NCBI GenBank assembly: GCA_900544435.1
Contig: UQVG01000157.1
Coordinates: forward strand, 1-5,486
Origin: an uncultured Erysipelotrichaceae bacterium
GTDB taxonomy: Bacteria > Bacillota_I > Bacilli_A > Erysipelotrichales > Coprobacillaceae
Reading direction: 5' to 3'
Length of the DNA: 5,486 nucleotides
Shown: positions 1 to 5,486 of the stretch, one piece after another
Numbering within the stretch: the stretch's first letter is position 1
How the letters are laid out: the number at the start of each line of letters is the position of its first letter
Notes under the pieces: generated by a model
What the model was told of the DNA's origin: nothing
Seen by the model: the letters and a program-made list of their open reading frames with translations, nothing else
Databases searched by the model: none
Position numbers and translations under genes: made by a program

Positions 1-500
1 GTCATAAAAGTACGATTACATCTAAAGATATTCCTGATTTAGATTTATATATGGATCAAATCATGACCTTATTTGATAATCATTTAGCCAATCATAAAAA
101 AAAGGAAGACGATAAATTATTAACTAAAACAATGATCAATAATTATTCCAAAGCGAAAGTCATTACACCTGTTAAAGGAAAAAAATACACCAAGGAACAA
201 ATCATTCAAATGTTGATCATTTATGAATTAAAAAATAATCTTTCCATCCAAGAAATTAAAGACTTATTAACACCTATTTATGAAAGTGATGATGATTTAT
301 CAAAGCTTTATGATCATTTTATAGAAATTAAGCATTCTTTAAATCAACAACTCCAAAAAATGATTCAAAAGATAATTGATGACTATCAATTAACAATTGA
401 AAATTATCAAGATTTATTTTTATTAGTATCAGTTTTATCTTCGTTAAGTCATTCACTTACAAATATAGGAGAAATGCTTATTGAAACCAAAGAGCTATAG
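1..500 (+). CDS. DUF1836 family protein, 5'-truncated by window edge
   Basis: The reading frame is open from the left edge (first full codon at base 3) to the TAG at 498-500, giving 165 visible residues. An internal ATG exists at 51, but the 16 codons before it (including IPDLDLY) read like the conserved start of DUF1836, where an 'iP.idLYMDQ' stretch leads into the domain. I therefore take the true start to be outside the window. After MDQI the protein shows LTKTMINNYSKAKVITPVKG, then KKYTKEQI, then a helix-rich stretch ending in ELKNNLSIQEIKDLL. This arrangement resembles a MerR-like winged helix-turn-helix, so a DNA-binding role is plausible but unproven. No membrane segment or signal peptide is seen. 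It is separated from metF by a terminator and a new promoter, so it is probably not part of the methionine operon. The family assignment is from memory of its motifs; the molecular function is unknown. Confidence 0.8.
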   Translation, partial: HKSTITSKDIPDLDLYMDQIMTLFDNHLANHKKKEDDKLLTKTMINNYSKAKVITPVKGKKYTKEQIIQMLIIYELKNNLSIQEIKDLLTPIYESDDDLSKLYDHFIEIKHSLNQQLQKMIQKIIDDYQLTIENYQDLFLLVSVLSSLSHSLTNIGEMLIETKEL

Positions 501-530
501 TTTAAAACTATAGCCAACTTTTATTTTTTC
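494..530 (+). terminator. Rho-independent terminator of the DUF1836 gene
   Basis: GCTATAG (494-500) pairs with CTATAGC (508-514). The pairing can extend through TTT/AAA, leaving a very small loop. A T-rich run follows (ACTTTTATTTTTTC, 517-530). The left arm includes the TAG stop codon of the upstream gene. It separates that gene from the metF promoter immediately downstream. Confidence 0.75.
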
Positions 531-534
531 TTCG

Positions 535-563
535 TTTACTATCTATTTATTTTTCTATATAAT
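535..563 (+). promoter_or_regulatory. Sigma-A-type promoter of the metF-metH operon
   Basis: A TTTACT -35 box (535-540), a 17-nt spacer and a perfect TATAAT -10 box (558-563) lie just upstream of metF. The predicted transcript start is near 570, only about 18 nt before the metF ATG. The leader therefore holds little more than the ribosome binding site and has no space for a riboswitch or T-box. The 8-bp palindrome TGTATACA (563-570) lies across the predicted start and could be part of a repressor site. It is short, so this is only a suggestion. Confidence 0.7.
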
Positions 564-587
564 GTATACAAAAAGTGAGGTATCTAT

Positions 588-1475
588 ATGAAAATTAATG
601 AATTACTAAAGAAAAGACCAACATTGTCTTTTGAAATATTTCCACCAAAAAATAATGAAAATGATATTACATCTATTTATGCAACAATTGATGAACTTGC
701 TAAGATGAATCCTGATTTTATTTCTGTCACTTATGGGGCTAATGGTTCTACATCTAAAAATACTTGTAAAATTGCTTCAACCATTAAAAATAAATACGGC
801 ATTGAATCTGTGGCTCATTTAACATGTATGAATAATACAAAAGAAGAAATTAAAGAAATTTTAGAAGAACTTAAAGAAAATGGAATTGAAAATGTTCTTT
901 CTTTACGTGGGGACTATCCTAAAGATAGTGATGGTATCAATCACGGAGATTTTAAATATGCCAGTGAATTAAATGAATTTATTGAAGAAAACTTTCCTAA
1001 TGATTTTTGTTTATCTGGAGGATGTTATCCAGAAACTCATTATGAAGCTAAAAATTTCGAAGAAGACCTTTTAAATCTAAAGAAAAAAGTAGATGCAGGA
1101 GCTAAATATCTTGTCACTCAAATTTTTTATGATAATCAATATTATTATCGTCTTGTAAGAGAAGCAAGAAAAATTGGTATTACTGTTCCTATTCTTGCAG
1201 GAATCATGCCAGCACATAATCCTAAACAATTAAAAAATATTGCAAAAATGTCTAATTGTTCTGTTCCATTTGATCTAGCTGCTATGATTGATCGTTTTGC
1301 TAGCCATCCTCAAGCAGGTAGAGAAGTTGGTCTACATTATGCAACTTATCAAATTATTGATTTAATGACTCATGGGGTTGATGGTATTCATATTTATACA
1401 ATGAATAAACCTGAAATTGCTAAAGAAATCTTAAAAAGAACGGAATATATTCGTGATGAATTTTTTAAAGATTAA
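588..1475 (+). CDS. metF: 5,10-methylenetetrahydrofolate reductase (MetF)
   Basis: This cytosolic FAD enzyme reduces 5,10-methylenetetrahydrofolate to 5-methyltetrahydrofolate, the methyl donor for the MetH encoded downstream. The 295-residue length is typical for bacterial MetF (a single TIM barrel). Diagnostic features are the N-terminal LSFEIFPPK with the catalytic glutamate (Glu16), FISVTYGA (residues 44-51), LRGD with the folate-contacting aspartate (Asp109), SGGCYPETH (143-151), the TQIFYD strand with Gln178, LAGIMP (203-208) and the C-terminal GVDGIHIYTMN. No catalytic residue appears to be missing. The ATG at 588 is supported by GTGAGG at 575-580 with a 7-nt spacer. It is the first gene of the operon, and its 3' end overlaps the next gene by about 20 nt. 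No MetV-like or Rnf/Hdr partner gene is visible, and the operon partners point to methionine synthesis rather than acetogenesis. Confidence 0.96.
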   Translation: MKINELLKKRPTLSFEIFPPKNNENDITSIYATIDELAKMNPDFISVTYGANGSTSKNTCKIASTIKNKYGIESVAHLTCMNNTKEEIKEILEELKENGIENVLSLRGDYPKDSDGINHGDFKYASELNEFIEENFPNDFCLSGGCYPETHYEAKNFEEDLLNLKKKVDAGAKYLVTQIFYDNQYYYRLVREARKIGITVPILAGIMPAHNPKQLKNIAKMSNCSVPFDLAAMIDRFASHPQAGREVGLHYATYQIIDLMTHGVDGIHIYTMNKPEIAKEILKRTEYIRDEFFKD

Positions 1476-2103
1476 AGAAAATGCTTTAAAATATTTAGGT
1501 TATCATCACCAAATAATAGATGAAAAACTTGATTGCTTGATTGATGAATGTATAGAGGAGATTAATCAAATGAGTTCTTTTAAAGCAACTTATCGCAAAT
1601 TTCCTCTTTCTTTTCATCCTTTAAGAATTGACGAATTAAATTTAAACTTAGATTATCCAGATTTAAATCAATTATTTAAAAACTGTCATGAGATTATTTT
1701 AATCAGTTGTACTTTAGGTATTCAAATTGATCGAAAAGCACATTACTATAGTCATATTGATATGACAAAGGCAACTGTTTTGGATGCTGTTGCAAGTAGT
1801 TATTTAGAAACAAAATGTGATGAATATGAAAATGAACAGTTTATTGGTAAAAGAACTTTTCGTTTTTGTCCAGGATATGGAAATGTGCCTATTGAACTCA
1901 ATAAAGAACTAGCTAGAGTAATGGAATGTTATAAGAAGATTGGTTTGACTGTTCAAGAAAGCAATATTCTTTTGCCACAAAAATCAATGATTGGTCTCAT
2001 TGGTTTAGGAGATAATCGAAGAGAAAAAACTTGTTTGAATTGTTTTCATATAAAAGATTGCAATTTTAGAAAGAGAGGACAAACATGTTACGCGAAAGAT
2101 TAA
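1456..2103 (+). CDS. Stand-alone methionine synthase reactivation-domain protein
   Basis: The 215-residue product resembles the AdoMet-binding activation domain that forms the C-terminus of long MetH. It probably re-methylates MetH cobalamin after accidental oxidation to cob(II)alamin, using AdoMet and a reductant. The key motif is RFCPGYG (residues 136-142), which fits the RxxxGY AdoMet-binding signature. LLPQKSMIGLIG follows near 172-183. The C-terminus carries a cysteine cluster, C193-x2-C196-x5-C202-x8-C211, which is not part of the E. coli MetH domain and could bind metal or an Fe-S cluster (inference). Its place between metF and a metH lacking this domain strongly supports the role. The start is ambiguous: ATG 1456, or GTG 1453 directly before it. 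The ribosome site is weak (GGA at 1442-1444), so translation is probably coupled to metF, which it overlaps by 20-23 nt. Its end overlaps metH by 19 nt. No standard gene symbol is certain. Confidence 0.88.
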   Translation: MNFLKIKENALKYLGYHHQIIDEKLDCLIDECIEEINQMSSFKATYRKFPLSFHPLRIDELNLNLDYPDLNQLFKNCHEIILISCTLGIQIDRKAHYYSHIDMTKATVLDAVASSYLETKCDEYENEQFIGKRTFRFCPGYGNVPIELNKELARVMECYKKIGLTVQESNILLPQKSMIGLIGLGDNRREKTCLNCFHIKDCNFRKRGQTCYAKD

Positions 2104-4433
2104 ATAAAGAACTTCTCATTTTTGATGGTGGATTTGGTTCACAACTTCAAGAATTAGGAATGAAGGCTGGAGAAATTCCAGAATACTATAATATTGAACA
2201 TCCTGAAATAATTATTGATATTCATCAAAGATATTTAAAAGCTGGTGCTGATTTTATTACAACCAATACTTTTGGTGCGAATCCTTTAAAATTAGAACAA
2301 CACCAATATAATTATCAAGAAGTGATTTTAGCAGCCGTAAAAAACGCAAAAGAAGCTAAAAAAATCAAACCTGATGCTTATATTGCTTTAGATATTGGAC
2401 CAATTGGAAAACTTATGGAACCTATGGGAACTTTAACTTTTGATGAAGTTTATCAAAGTGTCAAACAAATGGTTGAACTTGTAAAAGATGAAGTTGATGT
2501 TGTCTTGTTTGAAACAATGACAGATATTTATGAATTGAAAGCTAGTATTTTAGCAGTTAAAGAATGTAGTGATCTTCCTATTTTTGCGACAATGACTTTT
2601 GAAACAAGTGGACGTAGTTTATCAGGATGTGATCCACTTACAATGGTGAATGTCTTAGAAGGATTAAAAGTGGATGCTTTAGGTATTAACTGTTCATTAG
2701 GACCTACTGAAATGGCTCCTATTATTGAAAACATTTTAGAAAGTACTTCTTTTCCTGTGATGATTCAACCTAATGCTGGTTTACCATTACTCGTTGATGG
2801 TAAAACAACTTATCCAATGAAAGCAGATGAATTTATTGAAGCAATTGTCCCTCTTGTAAAGAAAGGAATTGCGATTGTTGGTGGATGTTGTGGAACAACA
2901 CCTGAATTTATTCAAAAATTGAAAGAAAATTGTCCAACAATGGTAACACCAAGACATATTTTATCTACTACTCGCGTTTCATCAGGAACAACAACTGTTG
3001 AATTTGGAAAACACGTTGTTGTTTGTGGAGAACGTTTAAATCCAACAGGAAAGAAAAAATTAAAAGCTGCTTTAAAAGAAGAACGTTATGATGAGCTTGT
3101 TGTAGAAGCTATCAAACAAGAACAAGCAGGTGCTCATGTTTTAGATGTCAATGTTGGTTTACCTGGTATTGATGAACCAAATGTAATGAAACATGTTATT
3201 AAATTACTTCAAGAAGTTATTCAACTTCCTTTACAAATTGATAGTTCTAATTTTCAAGCAATTGAAGAAGCTTGTCGTTATTATAATGGAAAACCACTTA
3301 TTAACTCTGTTAATGGAAAAGATGAAACCATGGAAGCTATCTTCCCTGTTGTTAAAAAATATGGTGGTGTCGTTATTGGTTTGGCTTTAGATGAAAATGG
3401 AATTCCACCAAAGGCAAAACAAAGATTTGAAATTGCTAAAAAGATCATAAAAAAAGCTCAAGAATATGGAATTGATAAAAAAGATATCATTATTGATTGT
3501 CTTGTTTTAACAGCTTCAGCTCAACAAAAAGAAGTTATGGAAACAGTAAAAGCTGTTGCTATGGTTAAAGAACTCGGTGTTCATACAGTTTTAGGAGTAA
3601 GTAATGTTTCCTTTGGTTTACCAAATCGTCCATTACTTAATAAAACTTTTTTAGCGATGGCAATGTCTGCAGGACTTGATTTACCAATTATCAATCCATT
3701 AGATCAAGAATTGATGAATACAATCGATGCTTTCAATGTTCTTTATAATTATGATCAAGATGCAACAAATTACATTCAAAAACAAGCACAAAGTCAAGTT
3801 GTATTACCTAAACAAACAACTTCATTTTCTTTGAATGATGTTGTCTTACACGGTTTAAAAGATGAAGTTAAAAAAGCAACAGAAACAGCTTTAGAAAGTC
3901 AAGATGGTCTAACCATTGTCAACGAAATATTAATACCTGCTCTTGATCAAATTGGTAAGGATTATGAAACCGGTAAAATCTTCTTACCACAATTAATTCA
4001 ATCGGCTGAAGCAAGTAAAATTGCTTTTGATGTCATTAAACAAACTTTCAAGACAACTGAATCTTCTAAAGGTCCTGTTTTAATTGCGACAGTCCATGGT
4101 GATATTCATGACATTGGTAAAAATATTGTGAAAGTTGTTTTAGAAAGTTATGGTTATCAAGTCATCGATTTAGGAAAAGATGTTCCATCTGAAGTTATTT
4201 TAGAAGCTTATCATAAACATCATCCAAAAGCTATTGGTCTTTCTGCATTAATGACAACAACTGTTGTTTCAATGGAAGAAACTATTACTTTACTCAAACA
4301 AGAAGAAAACATGTGTCCGATTTTTGTTGGTGGTGCTGTGTTAACCGAAGATATCGCCCAAGATATTCATGCTGATTACTATACAAAAGATGCCATGGCT
4401 GCTGTAAATTTATTAAATGAAATTGTACATTAA
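2085..4433 (+). CDS. metH: Cobalamin-dependent methionine synthase, short four-domain form (MetH)
   Basis: It transfers the methyl group from 5-methyltetrahydrofolate through cobalamin to homocysteine, giving methionine and tetrahydrofolate in the cytosol. Domain order in the 782 residues: homocysteine-binding barrel (about 1-290), with zinc ligands Cys203 (INCSLGP) and Cys268-Cys269 (GGCCGTT); pterin-binding barrel (about 310-560), with GERLNPTG, DVNVGLPG, NSVNG and GVSNVSFGLP; B12 cap helices (about 585-660), with FLPQLIQSAEA; Rossmann B12-binding domain (about 663-782), with the base-off motif GDIHDIGKN supplying the cobalt ligand His675, then GLSALMT and FVGGA. It stops there, about 440 residues shorter than the roughly 1,230-residue E. 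coli enzyme, because the activation domain is missing; the gene upstream provides it. This short form is usual in Clostridia and relatives. The ATG at 2085 has a good ribosome site (AGAGAGG, 2072-2078, 6-nt spacer) inside the preceding gene. No frameshift is seen. Confidence 0.97.
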   Translation: MLRERLNKELLIFDGGFGSQLQELGMKAGEIPEYYNIEHPEIIIDIHQRYLKAGADFITTNTFGANPLKLEQHQYNYQEVILAAVKNAKEAKKIKPDAYIALDIGPIGKLMEPMGTLTFDEVYQSVKQMVELVKDEVDVVLFETMTDIYELKASILAVKECSDLPIFATMTFETSGRSLSGCDPLTMVNVLEGLKVDALGINCSLGPTEMAPIIENILESTSFPVMIQPNAGLPLLVDGKTTYPMKADEFIEAIVPLVKKGIAIVGGCCGTTPEFIQKLKENCPTMVTPRHILSTTRVSSGTTTVEFGKHVVVCGERLNPTGKKKLKAALKEERYDELVVEAIKQEQAGAHVLDVNVGLPGIDEPNVMKHVIKLLQEVIQLPLQIDSSNFQAIEEACRYYNGKPLINSVNGKDETMEAIFPVVKKYGGVVIGLALDENGIPPKAKQRFEIAKKIIKKAQEYGIDKKDIIIDCLVLTASAQQKEVMETVKAVAMVKELGVHTVLGVSNVSFGLPNRPLLNKTFLAMAMSAGLDLPIINPLDQELMNTIDAFNVLYNYDQDATNYIQKQAQSQVVLPKQTTSFSLNDVVLHGLKDEVKKATETALESQDGLTIVNEILIPALDQIGKDYETGKIFLPQLIQSAEASKIAFDVIKQTFKTTESSKGPVLIATVHGDIHDIGKNIVKVVLESYGYQVIDLGKDVPSEVILEAYHKHHPKAIGLSALMTTTVVSMEETITLLKQEENMCPIFVGGAVLTEDIAQDIHADYYTKDAMAAVNLLNEIVH

Positions 4434-4458
4434 AAGGAAGTCTTAAAAACTTCCTTTT
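4432..4458. terminator. Bidirectional terminator between metH and the convergent exonuclease ORF
   Basis: AAAAGGAAGT (4432-4441) and ACTTCCTTTT (4449-4458) are exact reverse complements around a 7-nt loop. The arms carry A/T runs at their bases, so each strand reads as a GC-poor stem followed by T residues. It begins inside the metH stop codon (TAA, 4431-4433). The stop codon of the minus-strand ORF (4443-4445) lies in the loop, so one hairpin ends both transcripts. Confidence 0.75.
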
Positions 4459-4796
4459 ACTATATGATTTAAAATTTGTCCACAAACATAAGCATCATCA
4501 TATGCACGATGGGCATTTTCGTTTTTTATATGTAAATAATGAGCAATTGTCCCTTGTTTATAATTATAAGGTCCATGGATATATTTTCTTGATAATTGCA
4601 ATGTATCTACATAACAAATTTTTCCATCTAGTTCTAATCGATCAAAAGTTGTCTTTAAAAAAGACATATCAAATCTTGCATTATGAGCACAAACAATAAT
4701 ATTTCCTTCAAGTGCTTCTTTCATAAATTCTTGAAACAGGGCATAAGCTTCTATTTCCTTTGGTTGATTTTCTAACATTTCATTTAATGTCTTCAT
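4443..4796 (-). CDS. Truncated DEDDh 3'-5' exonuclease fused to an antitoxin-like start
   Basis: Of 117 residues, most match the C-terminal part of a DnaQ/PolC-epsilon-type exonuclease: IIVCAHNARFDMSFL (ExoII, Asp43), VDTLQLSRKY, YNYKQGTIAHYL, and HRAYDDAYVCG (ExoIII, His96 and Asp101). The N-terminal strand with ExoI (DxET), which supplies two of the four metal ligands, is absent, as is the usual region before 'GIT(N/D)EML'. The protein is about 60 residues short and is probably not a working nuclease. Its first residues, MKTLNEMLENQ, resemble the start of HigA-like HTH antitoxins that follow Gp49-type toxins. The start codon overlaps the toxin-like ORF by ATGA, the arrangement expected of a toxin-antitoxin pair, with AAAGGA (4807-4812) as ribosome site. 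I infer a deletion fusion that used the toxin operon's translation signals. The antitoxin resemblance is from memory and needs a search. It could equally be called a pseudogene. Confidence 0.78.
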   Translation of the reverse strand: MKTLNEMLENQPKEIEAYALFQEFMKEALEGNIIVCAHNARFDMSFLKTTFDRLELDGKICYVDTLQLSRKYIHGPYNYKQGTIAHYLHIKNENAHRAYDDAYVCGQILNHIVKGSF

Positions 4797-4975
4797 AGCT
4801 TCTTCATCCTTTCCATATAGTCAGCTCGTCGTGCTTTTGCTAATTGTTTTTCCTGTAAAATGACCAACATTCCAAATATCTTGGCTCTCATTTTAGGATT
4901 AAGTTTATCTAAAAATTTTTCTACAGGATTATCGCCATTTTCTGTTTCATATGCAATGACTTCAAATTTTGTCAT
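4793..4975 (-). CDS. RelE/HigB (Gp49-type) toxin remnant with internal deletion
   Basis: The 60-residue product starts like the RelE/HigB, phage Gp49-like toxin family: MTKFEVIAYETENGDNPVEKFLDKLNPKMRAKIF. These ribosome-dependent mRNA interferases usually have about 100-120 residues. Residues 1-43 look like the family N-terminus. From about residue 44, QLAKARRADYMERMKKL looks like the family's extreme C-terminus. The central beta-sheet, normally with 'L(R)EPYSK...G(I/L)FELR' and a 'TNGF.KKT' strand that carry RNA-binding residues, is missing. I infer an in-frame internal deletion of roughly 45-50 codons around 4838-4849, and so an inactive toxin. The start is well supported: AAGGGAG (4983-4989) sits 7 nt before the ATG. 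The stop overlaps the next ORF by ATGA, as in functional toxin-antitoxin operons. The family call is fairly sure; the extent of the deletion is judged from memory. Confidence 0.7.
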   Translation of the reverse strand: MTKFEVIAYETENGDNPVEKFLDKLNPKMRAKIFGMLVILQEKQLAKARRADYMERMKKL

Positions 4976-4989
4976 ATGTATTCTCCCTT

Positions 4990-5018
4990 ATTATATGGTA
5001 TATATACCATATTATCAA
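4990..5018 (-). promoter_or_regulatory. Promoter of the toxin-antitoxin remnant, spacer occupied by a palindrome
   Basis: On the minus strand, TTGATA (-35, 5013-5018), a 17-nt spacer and TATAAT (-10, 4990-4995) form a near-consensus promoter. Transcription would start near 4983, which overlaps or nearly removes the ribosome site at 4983-4989. The true start may therefore lie elsewhere, or the message may be almost leaderless. No better pair of boxes was found further upstream. Confidence 0.55.
4993..5012. repeat. Perfect 20-bp palindrome, probable antitoxin operator
   Basis: ATATGGTATATATACCATAT reads identically on both strands. It covers the whole spacer of the minus-strand promoter plus half of the -10 box. 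HigA/XRE-type antitoxins commonly repress their own operon by binding such palindromes as dimers, so this is probably the old operator of the degraded module. The antitoxin DNA-binding domain is no longer encoded beside it. Confidence 0.65.
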
Positions 5019-5196
5019 TTTTGTTATTTTCTTTCCGTTCATTTTTGAGAATGCATTCGTCATAATATTTATAAAGTGCAGCCAGTATATAACGCCCTTT
5101 TCCACTCGTCAATGCCCTTTTTTATCTCCAAATTTTACCTAAGCAAATTGCACAATACCAGTCAAGTTCTCTGTCGATCCCGTATTTTCTGATCAT
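5019..5196 (-). other. Gene-poor stretch with a possible decayed reading frame
   Basis: No convincing gene lies between the toxin promoter and the ferredoxin terminator. One minus-strand frame reads ATG at 5194-5196 for 24 codons (MIRKYGIDRELDWYCAICL, then GKIWR) to TAA at 5122-5124. It then stays open for 49 more codons (GRYILAALYKYYDE and onward) through the palindrome, stopping at 4972-4974, where it overlaps the toxin start. A single stop inside an otherwise protein-like frame could mark a decayed small gene, but I do not recognise the product and see no clear ribosome site. It may be chance. Confidence 0.25.
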
Positions 5197-5238
5197 ACAA
5201 AAAATCAAGAGTTGAAAAACTCATTTTTCAACTCCTGA
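5197..5238 (-). terminator. Strong Rho-independent terminator of the ferredoxin gene
   Basis: Read on the minus strand, TCAGGAGTTGAAAAA (5224-5238) pairs with TTTTTCAACTCTTGA (5205-5219). This gives a 15-bp stem with one G-U pair and a 4-nt loop. A T tract (ATTTTTTG, 5197-5204) follows at once. It lies about 43 nt past the ferredoxin stop codon. The opposite strand lacks a T tract, so it acts in one direction. Confidence 0.85.
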
Positions 5239-5280
5239 AATAACATCATTTTTGTTTAATTTGCTACCCTAGCATATGAT

Positions 5281-5472
5281 TTATTTTTTCAGATAAATTG
5301 CTGTCACCGCACAATCGCGTGCCGCATTTTTCGCAGTCTCTTCCAGGTCTGCCGGAAGTTCATCGTATTTCACATCAATACAATCTTTGTCAAAATTATG
5401 TGCAAACAACTCTGGATACAGACCTACGCAAATACCGCATCGAACACAATATTCTTTTATTTCAACTTTCAT
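5281..5472 (-). CDS. Small single-cluster [4Fe-4S] ferredoxin
   Basis: This 63-residue soluble electron carrier has one predicted [4Fe-4S] cluster, ligated by Cys9, Cys12 and Cys15 (CVRCGICVGLYPELF) and by Cys54 near the C-terminus (DCAVTAIYL). The layout matches monocluster ferredoxins of the Thermotoga/Pyrococcus type, about 60-67 residues. Tyr19 replaces the cysteine that forms a disulfide in the Pyrococcus protein. The usual proline after the last cysteine is alanine here. The ATG at 5470-5472 has an excellent ribosome site, TGGAGG (5481-5486), with an 8-nt spacer. The terminator at 5197-5238 makes it the last or only gene of its transcript; the promoter lies outside the window. GC is about 39% by hand count, against 23-27% in sampled metF lines, so it may have a different origin. 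Its redox partner cannot be told from this window. Confidence 0.92.
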   Translation of the reverse strand: MKVEIKEYCVRCGICVGLYPELFAHNFDKDCIDVKYDELPADLEETAKNAARDCAVTAIYLKK

Positions 5473-5486
5473 TTTCCGTTCCTCCA

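Noticed and set aside
501..587. SAM riboswitch or T-box before metF
   Set aside because: The gap holds only a terminator tail, a promoter and a ribosome site. There is no room for the conserved structures.
2528..2734. 68-codon minus-strand ORF inside metH
   Set aside because: It lies wholly antisense to the conserved homocysteine-binding domain, has no recognisable motif, and is a codon-bias shadow.
3193..3390. 65-codon plus-strand ORF inside metH
   Set aside because: It is an alternative frame of the pterin-binding domain. Its apparent hydrophobic, Lys-rich composition comes from the shifted frame.
4294..4485. 63-codon minus-strand ORF across the metH 3' end
   Set aside because: It crosses the terminator and the conserved B12 domain, has no family motif, and is a shadow.
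4502..4699. 65-codon plus-strand ORF opposite the exonuclease
   Set aside because: The minus strand encodes clear ExoII and ExoIII motifs here, and the plus ORF has no recognisable features.
4860..5048. 62-codon hydrophobic plus-strand ORF opposite the toxin remnant
   Set aside because: It could suggest a small membrane peptide, but it is antisense to the toxin N-terminus and runs through the palindrome. It has no good ribosome site.
5087..5128. Repeated GCCCTTTT blocks as a possible direct repeat or array
   Set aside because: There are only two short, imperfect T-rich copies, with no regular spacing. There is no CRISPR or iteron character.

Overview
The window is AT-rich, with hand-counted sample lines in metF at 23-27% GC. 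It has strong Shine-Dalgarno sites, an A/T-ending codon bias and a DUF1836 protein. Together these suggest a low-GC Firmicute, probably an anaerobic gut member of the Erysipelotrichales/Coprobacillaceae type. That placement is inferred from style and gene content, not from a marker gene.

Left half, plus strand. The 3' part of a DUF1836 gene (1-500) ends in a hairpin terminator. A clear sigma-A-type promoter (535-563) then drives a compact three-gene operon with overlapping genes: metF (588-1475), a stand-alone methionine synthase reactivation-domain protein (1456-2103) and metH (2085-4433). MetF makes 5-methyltetrahydrofolate. The short four-domain MetH passes that methyl group through cobalamin to homocysteine to make methionine. 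MetH lacks the C-terminal AdoMet-binding reactivation domain of long MetH, and the middle gene supplies that domain as a separate protein. The leader is only about 18 nt, so it has no room for a SAM riboswitch or T-box. The operon ends in a bidirectional hairpin (4432-4458) shared with the convergent gene on the other side.

Right half, minus strand. Reading leftward from the right edge there is a small single-cluster ferredoxin (5281-5472), its strong terminator (5197-5238), and a gene-poor stretch with a possible decayed reading frame. Next comes a promoter whose spacer is a perfect 20-bp palindrome, and then two small ORFs joined by an ATGA overlap. The first looks like a RelE/HigB (Gp49-type) toxin whose middle has been deleted in frame. 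The second begins like the cognate HTH antitoxin (MKTLNEMLE) but continues as the C-terminal two thirds of a DEDDh 3'-5' exonuclease that lacks its ExoI motif. My reading is that this is a wrecked toxin-antitoxin module, with its promoter and operator still present, fused by deletion to a neighbouring exonuclease gene. I see no intact new defence or mobile system. This scar and the split methionine synthase are the most interesting points.
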